Assembly: GCA_020916435.1 (NCBI GenBank)
Contig: CM037088.1
Span: 54,843,217-54,907,216 of the forward strand
Length of the DNA stretch: 64,000 nt
Direction of reading: 5' to 3'
DNA from: Oxytropis ochrocephala
Lineage: Eukaryota; Streptophyta; Magnoliopsida; Fabales; Fabaceae
The first letter of the stretch is position 1, and every line of letters begins with the position of its first letter. Position numbers and translations under genes: made by a program. This document shows positions 1-11,935 of the stretch, one piece after another. Below the pieces are notes generated by a model, which was not told the origin of the DNA, did not search any database, and saw nothing but the letters and a program-made list of their open reading frames with translations.

Positions 1-2492
1 AACAACCCTAACAACCGTAATTACACGACAATACCAATCTCAGCAATTTATCATATACCCAACATCATTCACATCAACAATTAACACGGTCATAACAACA
101 AAATTCAAGTTCAACCTATTCCACAATTAATCATTTTATTCAACGTTCGAATTAGTCCACCTAAACTCGAGTGCAGAAAATTCTGTAACTTTGCGCCTAC
201 TTTGGCGAATTAATTAAAATAGTAAACGACCTCGGATTTCAACAAATAAATACTTGTTGGAAGGCCACGGATGTGTAGTTTCGGAATATATCATTAAAGT
301 TTCAAAACAATGAGCCAATTAGTACAGTTTTTAGAAACAACCCAAACAGTTTTCAGACTTGACAGATTCTGTCCTCCTATTTCATTTTACGCTACACTGA
401 CTTAAACTTGACCAAATGAGACAAAACTTTAGCCCGAACAAAAGCAATTTGAGTATAGTTTCCAATGGAAAAAGAATCGTTCAAAACAGAGTTCATTTGA
501 GGACATAAAACTTGCAAAACTGAACCTACCCACAGATTGATTCTAGAAATTTGACTTAACTTTGGAGATTTATAACTGGAGCTACACAACTCCGAATTTA
601 ACGAAACAAGCGCCAAAACGACCGGCTTTAAGTCTATTTTCCAAAACAGTCAGCCACATAATTTTTGACTCAACCAAACAGTACCAGTTTTTAAAAGACT
701 GAAACAGCGTCCAGAACGCACAGAAATTATACGCAAGTAAAAACTCATCATTGTCAATCACTAAAATCAATTACAATTATCACATACTTATGCATTTCAT
801 CAACGTCAAATAAGAATAACCAATCATGCAAACAATTTAAACACGCAAATCCGAAAGATTAAACATGTAGGTATTTTCTCCGATTTCCTTTATTCCTAGG
901 GATTGGTTAACATCCAATTGTCACAACTTCCCTAGAAAATATCATGGGGCATATAACTCTACTAAATTGAATTGAATTCATATCACAAATAATATAACCA
1001 ACACATGTTTTATAATACAATTGTTTTGGTACAAGTCTTGATATTAGTTTTTAAACAATGAAATTAAATACTTTCGTCAATTCTTAGCAAGGAAAACTAA
1101 TCAAGTAATGGAAATGTGCAAAAGTCTCAGTGCACGGTTTTCATCGTTAGATTTATAGGCCTCGTAAAACAATTTCCAAGAAGTGGCAAACAATACTAAT
1201 ATCATCAACAAATGCCACAGTTGAATCATAAATTGAACAAATTTTCACAATCGTAATTCACACTTAGAAGGTACTTAAAATTAGTTATGTTTGTTTCTAA
1301 AATCTTGACATTCATTTTGAACTCACCTCCCCATATCATAAAAATTCTATCTTATCTAACTAAGCAATTAGTGTAAAACTCCATCATTTTTCAAACGACA
1401 TCAAATTATAACTTAATCGACCCAAGGACCGAAGTCATGTCACATTCTGAAATAAACATTACTGAACAACTTGAAAACAAAATTCAGCACTAACTTTTAC
1501 ATTACGTTCATTCATGATAGCACAAAAATTTCCGAGTACCGCTTTTTCGAAAACCACAGAATTCAGTTTTGTAAAAAAAAACGAACTATGTGCAAAACCC
1601 AAACCTTACTATCACTCGAGTATGCAACCACGTCACCACTACTCATTAGTTCGAAATTTTAATTTCCGACATAAACTCAGAAGGTAAGGAAAGTTAATTA
1701 TTTACTTTTGACACATCAAATCATGCTCACGAAATAGGCCAAATTAATTGAAGCACTAAAAATGTCAAAGCGTCAAGATTCACGCAACCTTAATTGAGAT
1801 AATGAAAACATAGCTTTACACGACATTTCATTTTAGCATACTAACTTTGAAACAATTAAGCACAAGTCAAGTTTAAACTCATATGCATCACGAAACAATT
1901 CAACCTATAAGCGAGAGACGCGTCGATCAAATGCAACAATATTCAACAAGCAATCTTCAAATATTATTCAGAGTATACTTACCACAGTTAGGTCATATAA
2001 AGATTACTTTCTATATCCTAACAAGCTAATCAAGCAATCAATCAAATTAAAATTAGTGCGCGCATCCAATTTTTAATAATAACCATGAGTTATTGTCGCC
2101 TCTCTCAGTGGTGATGAGTGATTGGGGTGATCGATCCCTCCTACTCATGCAACCAACTAATTAAGGTCACAAAAACTCATTTCTTTCAATTTATAACCAT
2201 CACATTAAAAGACTTTTAACGCAGTCCGGGGTGGAAGGCGTCGTCACGACTTTCACTCCTTTGGCGTCGTTAGAACTCTTTTAATCACCAGATACCCGAA
2301 TGATACAAACAATAGTCACGAACAGACAAAGTCAATGCCACCATCACCAGTTACACAGTTCAGTCACAAGGCACGTCAATGAATGAACAAACCAACAAAA
2401 GTCACGATAATCAATATCAACATAATTATGATTGAGCGAGTACTAAGACTCGAGGGTTAACAGACTTCGAAAACTTGGCGGACGGACGAAGC
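1..2492. other. Unassigned AT-rich sequence, probably interior of a minus-strand retroelement
   Basis: I see no open reading frame with recognisable domains here. The stretch lies downstream, on the minus strand, of a primer binding site (2493-2505) and a leader that resembles the leader at 5340-5393, so it is probably the non-coding interior of a minus-strand LTR element that runs off the left edge of the window. The short open frames at 392-616, 582-770 and 1471-1662 have no motif and low-complexity composition. Assignment to an element is inference from position only. Confidence 0.35.
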
Positions 2493-2505
2493 GCTCTCGA
2501 TACCA
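2493..2505 (-). other. Primer binding site (tRNA-iMet type) beside the 5S-bearing LTR
   Basis: On the minus strand this reads TGGTATCGAGAGC, close to the plant tRNA-iMet primer site TGGTATCAGAGC. It sits two bases beyond the TG..CA end of the LTR at 2508-2909. The following minus-strand leader down to about 2430 is similar to the leader after the LTR at 5410-7953. Confidence 0.7.
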
Positions 2506-2507
2506 TT

Positions 2508-2909
2508 TGTAACATAACATCGCTTCTAGAATCGCGTGATCGCGCCCCACGAACCAACACGAGTCTTTTCGGCATGTTTTGTCCTCACTTGCATGCTTTC
2601 AGGAAACTTCGAGAAGGTCACCCATCCCAGCTACTACTCCAAGCCAAGCACGCTTAACTATGGAGTTCTTATGGGATGAGCTCGAAAAGAAGATGCACCT
2701 TGTTGGTATAGGTAGTTCAAATCAATTCTTTTAAGCCTTCCTTCTCTATGCGACCCCATACCGCGCGCGCCTCGGGATCCTCTCATTCGGTGCGTATTCG
2801 GTTCATTCACGCGCCGCTTCGCTTTGAAGTCGCCGGGAGCCGCTCTTTGCCATGCCACCTTTTTGGGCACAAGCGATCACTCCCGCCCTCCTCAGCCCCG
2901 GATGTCACA
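2508..2909 (-). mobile_element. Cassandra-like TRIM LTR carrying a 5S rRNA-derived block
   Basis: A 402-bp unit with TG..CA ends on the minus strand (TGTGACATCC ... GTTATGTTACA), followed by a tRNA-iMet primer site. Its middle contains a clear 5S rRNA-derived segment (2611-2700). Small LTRs with an embedded 5S gene and this primer site define the Cassandra family of non-autonomous TRIM retrotransposons, whose LTRs are normally about 240-350 bp, so this one is long. I found no second copy of the LTR to the left, so it is a solo or truncated copy, or the partner lies outside the window. The GC-rich part (2740-2909) differs strongly in base composition from its neighbours. Confidence 0.75.
2611..2700 (-). 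other. 5S rRNA-derived internal promoter block
   Basis: The minus strand carries the hallmark 5S elements: the A box region GTTAAGCGTGCTTGG, a spacer with GGAGTAGTA, and the C box GGGATGGGTGACC, preceded by CATCCCATAAGAACTCC. The 5' part (toward 2700) and the 3' part (toward 2600) have diverged from a normal 5S gene, so this is not a ribosomal gene but a retroelement-borne copy that could still bind TFIIIA and RNA polymerase III. Confidence 0.85.
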
Positions 2910-2967
2910 TGCCCACCAGCTTCCGCTTGGTTCGTCCTCGAATCACACCGTACTGAGAGAGGTCTGC

Positions 2968-2980
2968 TGCTCTGATACCA
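2968..2980 (-). other. Primer binding site (tRNA-iMet) after LTR 2985-5295
   Basis: Minus strand TGGTATCAGAGCA, a full match to the tRNA-iMet primer consensus, four bases beyond the LTR end at 2985. It fixes the orientation of that LTR as minus and shows it has 5' LTR context. Only about 58 bp of leader remain before the 5S-bearing LTR begins. Confidence 0.85.
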
Positions 2981-3587
2981 CTAATGTAACACCCCCTTAT
3001 ACATAACTACTATTTAGTTAATTTTAAAATCAGAGTTTTTTCAAAATTTCCACGCACCACAAAGAGAGTGCTACATTTAATCAAAACACCTTACATAACT
3101 CCAAATTATTAATTATTATAGACTTCAGTGTATAAGATACATAGCACCAAATGGCATCCGGGAATAAGTATTACAGCAGCGGAAAATAACAACTTAACAT
3201 CTTAGTTCAGAATATAAGGGAAATAATAAACTAAACATCCCCCCGGTGCTACGTATCAGAGCCGACTCGACCACACTAGAAGAAGGATCTCTAAACACCT
3301 TTAGTCACCGTCACTGCGGGTTGCAAAGCATACGAGGCAACACGACGCTTGATGAGGTGAGTCTCAATACATAGATAATAATAAATAAAACAAGAAACAA
3401 AGTAGAATAGGTACACGGATATCTGATCAATTCAAAATACACCATTAACACGATTACACCAAATACAGTTATACCAACACATCATTAATTCATGAACACC
3501 CAATCAATCACCAAAGCATGCATGTAATGTATGAAATGCAATATGCATGTGGATCCATAATCACCTCAATAACCCCGTCGGGCACCC

Positions 3588-3661
3588 ACCGCTTTTGGCC
3601 GAAGCCACATCACCGCTTTTTGGCCGAAGCCACATCACCGCTTTTTGGCCGAAGCCACATC
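3588..3661. repeat. 25-bp tandem repeat, 3 copies, inside LTR copy C
   Basis: Three nearly perfect units of CACCGCTTTTTGGCCGAAGC plus CACAT follow one another, with degenerate echoes at 3660-3672 and 3840-3890. Confidence 0.9.
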
Positions 3662-3919
3662 ATCGCTTTTATATGCATATGATTTATGTGACACCATGAC
3701 AATGCATCAGACACAATACATTTACCACAACAATCATTAAACTCACCACTTTTTATTTCACAACTCACCCGCTTTTCATTTCACAACACCATATAAGCCT
3801 TAAAGGCACTCACCGCTTAATCATCACCGCAACACAAATATTTGGCTGAAGCCTACACACCGCTTTGGCCGAAGCCTACACACCGCTTAATCCTCACCAC
3901 AACACAACACACCTCATTA

Positions 3920-4260
3920 TTGGACCAAATGTCACCCAAGGACTAAACCCACACCTAAGGGCCAAATCACCTCTTAAGGACCAATGTGACACCATAAGGA
4001 CCATTTTAACACCTAAGGACCATTTTAGCACCTAAGGACCAATCCAATACCATAAGGACCATTTTAGCACCTAAGGACTATTTTGACACCTCGGGGACCA
4101 TTTTGACATCTAGGGATCATTTTGCCACCATGAGGATTATTTTAGCACCTAGAGACTATTTTGACATTTAGGGATCATTTTGACACCATGTGGATTATTT
4201 TAGCACCTAGGGACTATTTTGACATTTAGGGACCAATTTCACATTTAAGGACTAACTTAA
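3920..4260. repeat. Degenerate ~20-bp minisatellite inside LTR copy C
   Basis: About sixteen imperfect copies of a unit like AAGGACCATTTTAGCACCT, with variants TAGGGATCATTTTGACACC. A similar GGACCAAA-rich array lies at the matching place in the related LTR (6300-6570), so the array is a family feature that has diverged between copies. Confidence 0.85.
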
Positions 4261-5295
4261 CACCTCACTCTAATTCAATCAAATCATCAAACACCTAATA
4301 ATCACATACTTTCCCCTATTTAATTATTTTAATTAGCATCTAATTATCTCCATATTATTTAACAATTCAACACTCACTTTAACAACACTCACTTAGGCAT
4401 TTAATCAACATCATTAAATCACATATTCACATATTTCTTCACAATGAAGCATTTTATCAAACATATGGCATTTACATTTAACAACACATTTATTTCCAAC
4501 ATCAAAGCGTCGTGTTATCACCAAATTAAATACAAATACAACAATTAATGTAATCACACACACAATCAAACAAACACCCAAACACACAATTAATTCATTA
4601 ATTAATTAAACAACTACTCCTAACACCTAATCCAGGATGATTTGAGGTTTATAAATTATTAACTATGAAAGAGAAGCGCATACCTCCAAATTGAAGAACC
4701 CAAGTCTTTCTCTCATTCAATAACACAAAAACCACCAAACTAGCTTCACCCAATATTTTGAGCTCCAAAACCCCATCCACAGAAAAGGAAAATGGGAATG
4801 AATTAGTGTAGGAAACTTACACTAGATGATAAAGGAAGAAAAATGGGAAAGATTGGTACCAAAAATACTTACCCAAAGCAAAGATGAATTTTTTTCCTTC
4901 CCCTCCCTCCACTTCCAGCTGCTGAACCGTCAGCCCCTACCTATGCTATCTCTCCCTCTCCTTTCTCTCAGCCGTAGGTTTCTTTTCTTTCTCAAAATAA
5001 TCCAAATGAGCCCTCCACAACACTTAACCTTATTAAATTGGGCCTATGGGATTTGGCCCTCTACCCACACCCCTCTAAATTACTTCAACTACTCCCTAAC
5101 ATAACAAAACTACCACCCTCTTATTTACCCACCTCCACCTCCTAATTTAATTAAAACACCCTATTACTCTTTTAATATAAACAACTAAAATATTACTTGA
5201 TTAAATTAGTCAAATAATCACTTAATTAAATTAGTTAAATAATCACCTAATTAAATTAGTTAAATAATTCACCTAATTAATTTTGGGGCGTTACA

Positions 5296-5409
5296 AAGGT
5301 ACTTGATAATAAATGACAACATAAATATAATTTAGAGAGCAGTACCAAGACTCGAGGTTTATGCACTTCGACAACTTGGCGGAGAGCACGAACGCTCTAA
5401 TACCACTAA
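5296..5409 (-). other. Primer site and truncated leader between two LTRs
   Basis: A 114-bp remnant lies between LTR copy B (5410-7953) and LTR copy C (2985-5295). On the minus strand it begins with a primer site TGGTATTAGAGC (5394-5405, one change from tRNA-iMet consensus) and continues into a leader that resembles the sequence at 2430-2492. All coding sequence between the LTRs is missing. Confidence 0.7.
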
Positions 5410-7953
5410 TGTAACACCCCCTTCTACTTAATTACTATTTAATTAATAAAATCAGAGTTTTCAAAAATCTTTCACACAATTGAAAGCGAGTGTCACATTT
5501 ACTTCAAAACGAGCTGACATCAATTACATGCTCACATAAATAATATCGTTGATACATAGCACATAAAGTTGGGACGAGCCCTCAAATACACCTATCTGAG
5601 CACATCACAGTCATAATGAATAACTCGCAGCGGAATATCTCAAAATAATAGTATTGACTCTTTTACATCCCAAAGTAAAGAGTGAAACAACGTCAAGTCA
5701 GTAAGACATAAACTACTACGCCCCCTGGTGCTACGTATCAGAGCATGACTCTACAGACCAAAAAGGAAGGTAGAAGAACCTTCAATCGCTATCACCTGTA
5801 GGTTGACAACATAAGAAGCAACACGAAAGCAGTAGGGTGAGTCTCTTTACATAAATAATAGCATTTAGAGTGAGCTTTATATTAGAGAAGAAAACTAGCA
5901 ACAATCACATTCCAACAAATAGCATACGACATTAAGTATAGCACATCAACTCACAACCATAAAAAGGCAACACCAATTACATGAATATGTGCATGTATGC
6001 AACCCTACACTAAGGGCATGTGCATGTGGTACCATCAACCTCCTTAAATTTTGCCTTGAGGGCACAACCACCTTAATATTTTGCATTGAGGGCACAACCA
6101 CCTTTTGATGCATATGAGGTATGAGACACCATGAACAATGCATCAATCACATACAATCTCATTATATGTAAAATACCACCACCATTGAACAACCGTCTTA
6201 AGCAACCACCTTGAGCAACCACCTTAAATTCACCAAGACATCATCAACCACTAGCTCTAAGGCTAACACCAAGACATAACTCTAAGGCTAACACCAATGT
6301 CAAGACCAACTCGCACATAAGGACCAACTTGTCCCATAAGGACTAAATCGACACCCACAAGAACTAAAGCGGTCACCTAAGGACTAAACAAAGTCACATA
6401 GGGACCAAAACAACACAATAGAAGGACCAATAGTGCACGAGGGGACCAAAACAGCACTTTTAGGGACTAAAGCGTGCAAAAGGACCAAAACAAAGCATTT
6501 TTAGGGACCAAAGCGGGTGTAAAAGGACCAAAGCAGCAACTTTGGGGACCAAAGCGAGTGCAAAAGGACCAAAAAGCAGCGTCTAAGGCATGTAAAATCG
6601 GCGCACAAAACTTTAGACACGGTATTTGGAATTGATGCGCAAGGCATGCACTCACGCGCGACTTGCGCGCCAACAAACGAGGAGCACAGGGGTGGCGCGC
6701 GCGGTGCGCCACTCACGCGCGACACAAGCGCCAACAGACGAGGACCCTTGCGGCGTAGGATGCGCGCAAGCGCCACTTACGCGCGCCAAAGAACCCAAAC
6801 CACAACATTTCAACACCAAATTCAATTTTTCCTAGACAACCACACCTGACATCGACACCAACCAACATCGATTTCCTAGACATCACACCTAGACACCCAA
6901 ACACCAACACACTAAAAATTGATCAAGGACATGGCGCGCCCCAACTTGGGCACAAGGCAACATCGTGCCACGCCAACACCAACACACCAACAATTAATCA
7001 AGAACATGGCGTGCCCCAACTTGGGCACAAGGCAACATCGTGCCACGCCAACACCAACAATTAACAAAGACTACAACAACAACCACATAGTGGCATAACC
7101 ACCCAACATCACAACACCAATTTGACACCAATAATCATGGGAACATTGTAGGCCAACCACCAACCTCAATCATGCCACATTCAAACATATCATCAAACAC
7201 CAAATATGCATCATAATTCATGTTCATTTTCATTGAAACAATTTATCAAACACCTTGCATACATAGTTCACATTATGTCAAATTCAACAAGCAATCCCCA
7301 TGAAATCACCAAATTGAAATCACCCATGACATTAACATAAAAACAACCCCACAATCAATCAATTGAACATCCTAGAACCTAACCCACATACAAAACACAC
7401 TCTACACACTATTATGGATGAAAAGAGAGCCCCCTAACCTTAGGAATTGAAGAATACTAGTACCCTCTCCTTTACAACTTCAAGAACCGCCAAAAATAGC
7501 CACTCACCAACTTTGAGCTTCAAACCCTATTCCATGGCAAAATGAAAATGAGAAGGAATGAGTGGGTGAAACGTATACTAATGGAAAGAGCAAGAAAAAT
7601 GAGGAAGAATGGTACCAAAACCCACTTACCACAAGCCAAGATGAAAATTGCTCTCCCCCCTTTCCCAAGCAAAGCCGTCGGCCTCCCTCTCATTCTCCCC
7701 CTCTCCTTTTCTTTTCTTTCTTTTCTTTGAATTGTGAGGAATGAGTTGAACCCCTAACACTACTCCTACTCAAAGCACTTAAATTGGGCCATGGGCCACT
7801 AATCCCATTGGGCCTATTATTCACACCTCCATTTTACTCAAATACCACCTGAACATAATTAAAACTCCAAATTAATTAATTAGCTTAAATTAAATATTGT
7901 AAGCCTTAATTAACTTAATTAAACGAATAACTAATTTATTTTGGGGCGTTACA
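5410..7953 (-). mobile_element. Ty3/gypsy-type LTR (copy B), minus strand
   Basis: A 2544-bp LTR with ends TGTAACACCCCC and GGGGCGTTACA, minus orientation shown by the primer site at 5394-5405. Its right flank is GTCTC inside the plus-strand gene of Tat element 1; the matching left duplication is not in the window, which fits an insertion that continues past position 1. It contains a GC-rich stretch (6640-6790) and two ~75-bp near-identical copies of a CATGGCG-TGCC-containing unit at 6930-7050. Confidence 0.75.
6300..6570. repeat. Degenerate GGACCAAA minisatellite inside LTR copy B
   Basis: A run of imperfect ~20-27-bp units built on AAGGACCAAA and AGGGACCAAAGCG. It occupies the position homologous to the 3920-4260 array of copy C but with a different unit sequence. 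Confidence 0.8.
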
Positions 7954-8212
7954 GTCTCTACTCGACGACCTTCAACTCGGTCTCAACTGGCCATTGGTAT
8001 GTTTCTTGCTTCCCTTATACCTTTGTCGTTCAGTCATATGTTCTCATTTTTCTCAGCTTCATCCTTTTCTCGGTTGCAGAACCTTCTGGTGGCCGTGATT
8101 GGGAGGATGGCGATGATGGTACCATCATATTTCGGCGGTCATCTGCTCGATGTGCTCCACCGGAGGCTTTTTTACAACCATTGGCGAAGAGGGCTGCTGT
8201 GGTGGCAGGAGA

Positions 8213-8932
8213 TAGGGGTGTGTCGGCTTGCCACTAATACAATACCCAAAAACCTAGAAAATGTCCCTGAGATTTGATAAAAGAAAGGTGCATTAGGTCG
8301 CGGTGCGGGTTGATTCAGTTTTGAGCAAAAAAGTGAACCAAACCGCAAGGTAAAAATAGATGCAGTTTGGTTTGGTTTGGTTGGCTTTAAAAAAAAACAA
8401 GTCAAACCAAACCAATGCGGTTTGGATTGGTTCGGTTGGTTCGGTTTTTGACGCGACAAAACACAATTTAGGGTCTGTTTGAATAGAGCTTATTTTGAAC
8501 TTATGAAAAACAACTTATGCAAATATTACTAGTTTTTATGTATTATTCATAAGCTTGTCAATGTAGTTTATGGAAAAACGACTTAAGGAGATACAATTTT
8601 TGTTAGTGAGAACCTATGAATTAACATAAAACTTATTTATCTTCATAAGTTGATTTTCATAAGCTCAAAAATAAGATAATCCAAATAGCCCCTTAAATAA
8701 ACCGCTTTTATTATTTTTTACATATATTGCTTTGTCTAATTTTATTTTTGTATATAGAATTTTGCGGTTTGGTTTGGTTCCGTTTTTGTAATCAAAACTG
8801 CGGACCGAACCGCGCAGTTCACTAATAAAAAAACTGAACAAAACCAATAGAAAGCGGTTTTTTGCGGTTTTCAATTTGGTTTGGTTCGGTTTGCGGTTTT
8901 CTATTGGTTTGGATCGGTTTTGAACACCCCTA
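8213..8932. mobile_element. hAT-type MITE
   Basis: A 720-bp element with terminal inverted repeats TAGGGGTGT and ACACCCCTA, flanked by a perfect 8-bp target duplication GCAGGAGA (8205-8212 and 8933-8940). Eight-base duplications and CACCCCTA ends are typical of hAT elements. It has no transposase. The interior is dominated by GGTTTGGTTTGG-like words that appear as inverted copies near both ends, giving foldback potential. Confidence 0.9.
8471..8692. mobile_element. Tourist-like (PIF/Harbinger) MITE nested in the hAT MITE
   Basis: A 222-bp element with inverted ends GGGTCTGTTTGAATAG and its partner CCAAATAGCCCC, flanked by TTA (8468-8470 and 8693-8695). The 3-bp TTA duplication and GGGNCTGTTTG end are the hallmarks of Tourist-like MITEs. 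Most of its length is arms with CTTATGAAAA-type complementarity. Confidence 0.85.
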
Positions 8933-9511
8933 GCAGGAGACACCTCTCGCCCTTCTAAGAAGTCCATGGTATGGTACTTTCTCTATCTTCTTCCTTATCT
9001 TTCGCTGGTTTGTTTCTTTCCTCACAGTTAGCTTTGCCCGCAGGCGGTTGATCCCCCAGTTCTGGGCGAGCCTCTGACCCCCGTTCAACGGTCCCCTCCA
9101 CCAGCATGTTCTCCTCCAGCCCCTCCTCCTCAATCATATTCAAGATCCGTGACTGATGCGGAGGTGGCCGATATTTTTCTTCCCAAAGCCCGCCTCAACT
9201 GATCCCTCCTTCGGCAGATAAGCTACTACAGTTAGAAGATGCCCTTTAAGGAGGAATCATCACTGATCCTTCCCAACTCTCAGACTTGTGGTCTTTGGCG
9301 TTCAGGCTACCATCTTCAGAGGGTTTGCCGGAGCAAAGAAAGAAGGCCTTGAAGGAAATAGCCTACAGGCTACTAGAGATTTCTCAAACCTACTCGGCGT
9401 CCAAGGCTGTTCAAGATGCCGCCCAGCAAGCCTTTGATCTTTTGAATGCTCAACAGGCCGAGAAGATGTATCTCACGGCCTACAACAAGAAGGAGGCGGC
9501 ACGCCAGTTGG

Positions 9512-11935
9512 TGTAACACCCCCTTATCTTAATCAATTCGGTCTACTAAATTAAAATCAGAGTTTCAAAATTCCACTCAAAGGAGTGCTACATTTGGTGA
9601 TTAAAAGGAAAACAGAAAACCAATTAAGTTCAAAGCAGTTCACAAGATTATACAAGCATGCGGTCATGCGCATCACCCGCGGCAGTGGTCTCGACCCATC
9701 ATATAAGGCACCTCGGCCAGTAACACAACAACTCATATTACATAGTAATAGTTACACAAATATGATAGTTTTAGTTCCAAAAGACTATCTAACCAAAATA
9801 TACACAAGATCAGTATAAATAGTACAAAATAATCTACTCGGCCCCAACCCAGTGTTACACGACCAGAGCGGACTCAACCAACATCAACTAGGCACGCCTA
9901 TCACTCATGTGTGTACACGCAAGTTGCCCGAGAGCGAGCACCAATAAGCAGCTAGGGTGAGTCTCTTAACACAAGTAATATAATGTGAAGAAAGCTTAAG
10001 GATAGAGATAGCACTAAAAACAACACCTCGGTTCAGCAATTACAGTCACTCACCGATAGTCCACATAAACACAACAATTATCAACCAGCTCAAAACACAA
10101 CAATTCATGTAATGTATGCATGTATGCAACCCATCCACAGGGCATTATGCAATGAGGTACCTCCACCGTCGTTATTTAGCCCGTCGGCATTCTCCGTCGT
10201 TAACTCCGTCGTTATTTGATATGGAGACCGAAGTCCTACCATATCCGAGGCCGAGACCTCATCCGTCGTAATATGCACATGAACATGTGACTTCATGACA
10301 AATACAATCACACACAAATCAATCATAACGTATGTGAATGTTTACACCGTCGTTCACCGTCGTTACTCCGTCGTTCCACTCCGTCGTTACTCCGTCGCTC
10401 ACACTGACGTCTACACCACCTAGACATCATCACAGTGCTAAGGTCGACCCTACAACACCGGTAGAATCACCTTAGGACCTACAACCGACCTCTCAGTCAC
10501 CTCGGCAATCCATGGTGGACTACTTGTCACACCGAGGACCACAACGACACTTAGGGACCAAAATGTCACCTAAGGACCAAAATGGACTTAGTCGCTCCCT
10601 TACTTATGCACATTGGTGCTTTGAAGTAGCACTCCCGATGGCGCCCCACAAATGTGTTAGACAACATTGGCGCTTAACCTCACCTCGGCACACTATATGT
10701 GTACCTCGGCTAACCACACAAACATTACCTCGGCACACTATGTGTGTACCTCGGCTAACCACACTCACACCCTCAATTCGGCAACGCGCTCACAGTTACG
10801 CACTCCCTTATACCAAAATCATCTAAGTCATGGAAAATCACTTCTCAGTATTCCCTGGTTCGGATTCGCTTTATTCTTAGGCACTTGGGCTTTCACCTCG
10901 GTGACGCTACCTCCTACCGAGGACCTCACACACCTCGGTAACCTAAGGCGAGACACCTACACTTCGGTTTATGCGTCCCTACTTCTCGTTAATGGTGTTT
11001 GAGACACGTACTCCTCAAAACTCACCAACAGACTTTCAACACTAAGACACTCTAGGCGTTGACAACCCTCAAACTTCGTTTTCCCTCACTCTAAAGTGAA
11101 GGGAATTCGGTTTCTGTAGCGTAATAAAGCGCTTAACCCCCATTTTACTTCTTTTACGCTGTTTCTCTACTTAGACTCAACATGCAAGCTCATCTCCACT
11201 CACCACACTCGTGCACACTCGGATACTCACTCATTTGCTCGATCCTCTCCCTAACTCTACATGCAAGCTCATTTCTTCACACTACACCGATCACACTCTT
11301 GATACCATACCATGCAATGCTCTCTTCATACCTCACTTTAATGCAGAGAGTTACACTCCTCTCTTTCCCAACGATCCACCGTTGTACCTTACCACAAATT
11401 CACAGCAAAGAGCAAAACATAGCAAAACATGGTATGAACAACTCATAAAACATACATGCAAGGTGATCAGAACTTACTCACACCAAAACACCATCAAACA
11501 CAAGACATTACAAGTATTAAAAGGACCCCCTAACCTTAACAACTTGAGAAGATTGAGAACCCTTCACTCTCCAAGTAACTACAGCAACAAGCTCTCCTCT
11601 CCACTTGAACTCTCCACGCTCAGTTCTCTTCCTTCTCTCTTCGGTTCTCACTTCTCTCTCTACTTTCTCAATTTAGCAACTTAACTGATTTTGGAATGAA
11701 AAGATTTGGTTTCCTACGGAGGTACCATTTAACATGTCCTTAAAGGACTTAAATGGGCCTTGGCCTTATTTAGGCCGTGGGCTTCCACTACCCACACACC
11801 CTTCCTAATTTAGACACTTTCCTAAAGAGTAACACATGCTTAACACTCACTTAATTACTTGACTTAAAAGTAAAATGTTGCAAACCCTTAATAACTCAAC
11901 TAAGTTAATTAATTGAATTATTTTGGGGTGTTACA
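9512..11935 (-). mobile_element. Solo Ty3/gypsy-type LTR (copy A) with perfect 5-bp TSD
   Basis: A 2424-bp LTR with ends TGTAACACCCCC and GGGGTGTTACA, flanked by GTTGG on both sides (9507-9511 and 11936-11940). It is of the same family as copies B and C, and orientation is assigned as minus by matching their ends. Removing it with one duplication restores the reading frame of the Tat accessory gene, which proves the insertion came later. It contains short CCGTCGTT and CACCTCGGCA-type direct repeats (10160-10390, 10680-10770). Confidence 0.9.

Larger units (their letters stand above)
2985..5295 (-). mobile_element. Ty3/gypsy-type LTR (copy C), minus strand
   Basis: A 2311-bp LTR with ends TGTAACACCCCC (2985) and GGGGCGTTACA (5295), i.e. 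TG..CA with short inverted ends. It is followed on the minus strand by a tRNA-iMet primer site. It shares its ends and several internal blocks (for example GTGCTACGTATCAGAGC near 3246 and GGTGAGTCTC near 3356) with copies at 5410-7953 and 9512-11935. No target duplication flanks it, as expected because its left side is primer site and leader. A chromovirus (Tekay-like) origin is inferred from LTR ends and primer type; no coding part is present. Confidence 0.75.

Noticed and set aside
2611..2700. A functional 5S rRNA gene
   Set aside because: Only the A-box to C-box part matches; the ends of the gene have diverged and it lies inside a TG..CA-bounded LTR.
3588..4260. CRISPR-like array
   Set aside because: Units are adjacent and degenerate without unique spacers, in a plant LTR.
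11182..11684. Overlapping open frames of 88 and 157 residues
   Set aside because: Both lie inside solo LTR copy A and have no recognisable motif.
2985..11935. Reading the three TGTAACACCCC..GGGGYGTTACA units as DNA transposons with inverted repeats
   Set aside because: Copies B and C are followed by tRNA-iMet primer sites and copy A has a 5-bp duplication, which fits LTRs.
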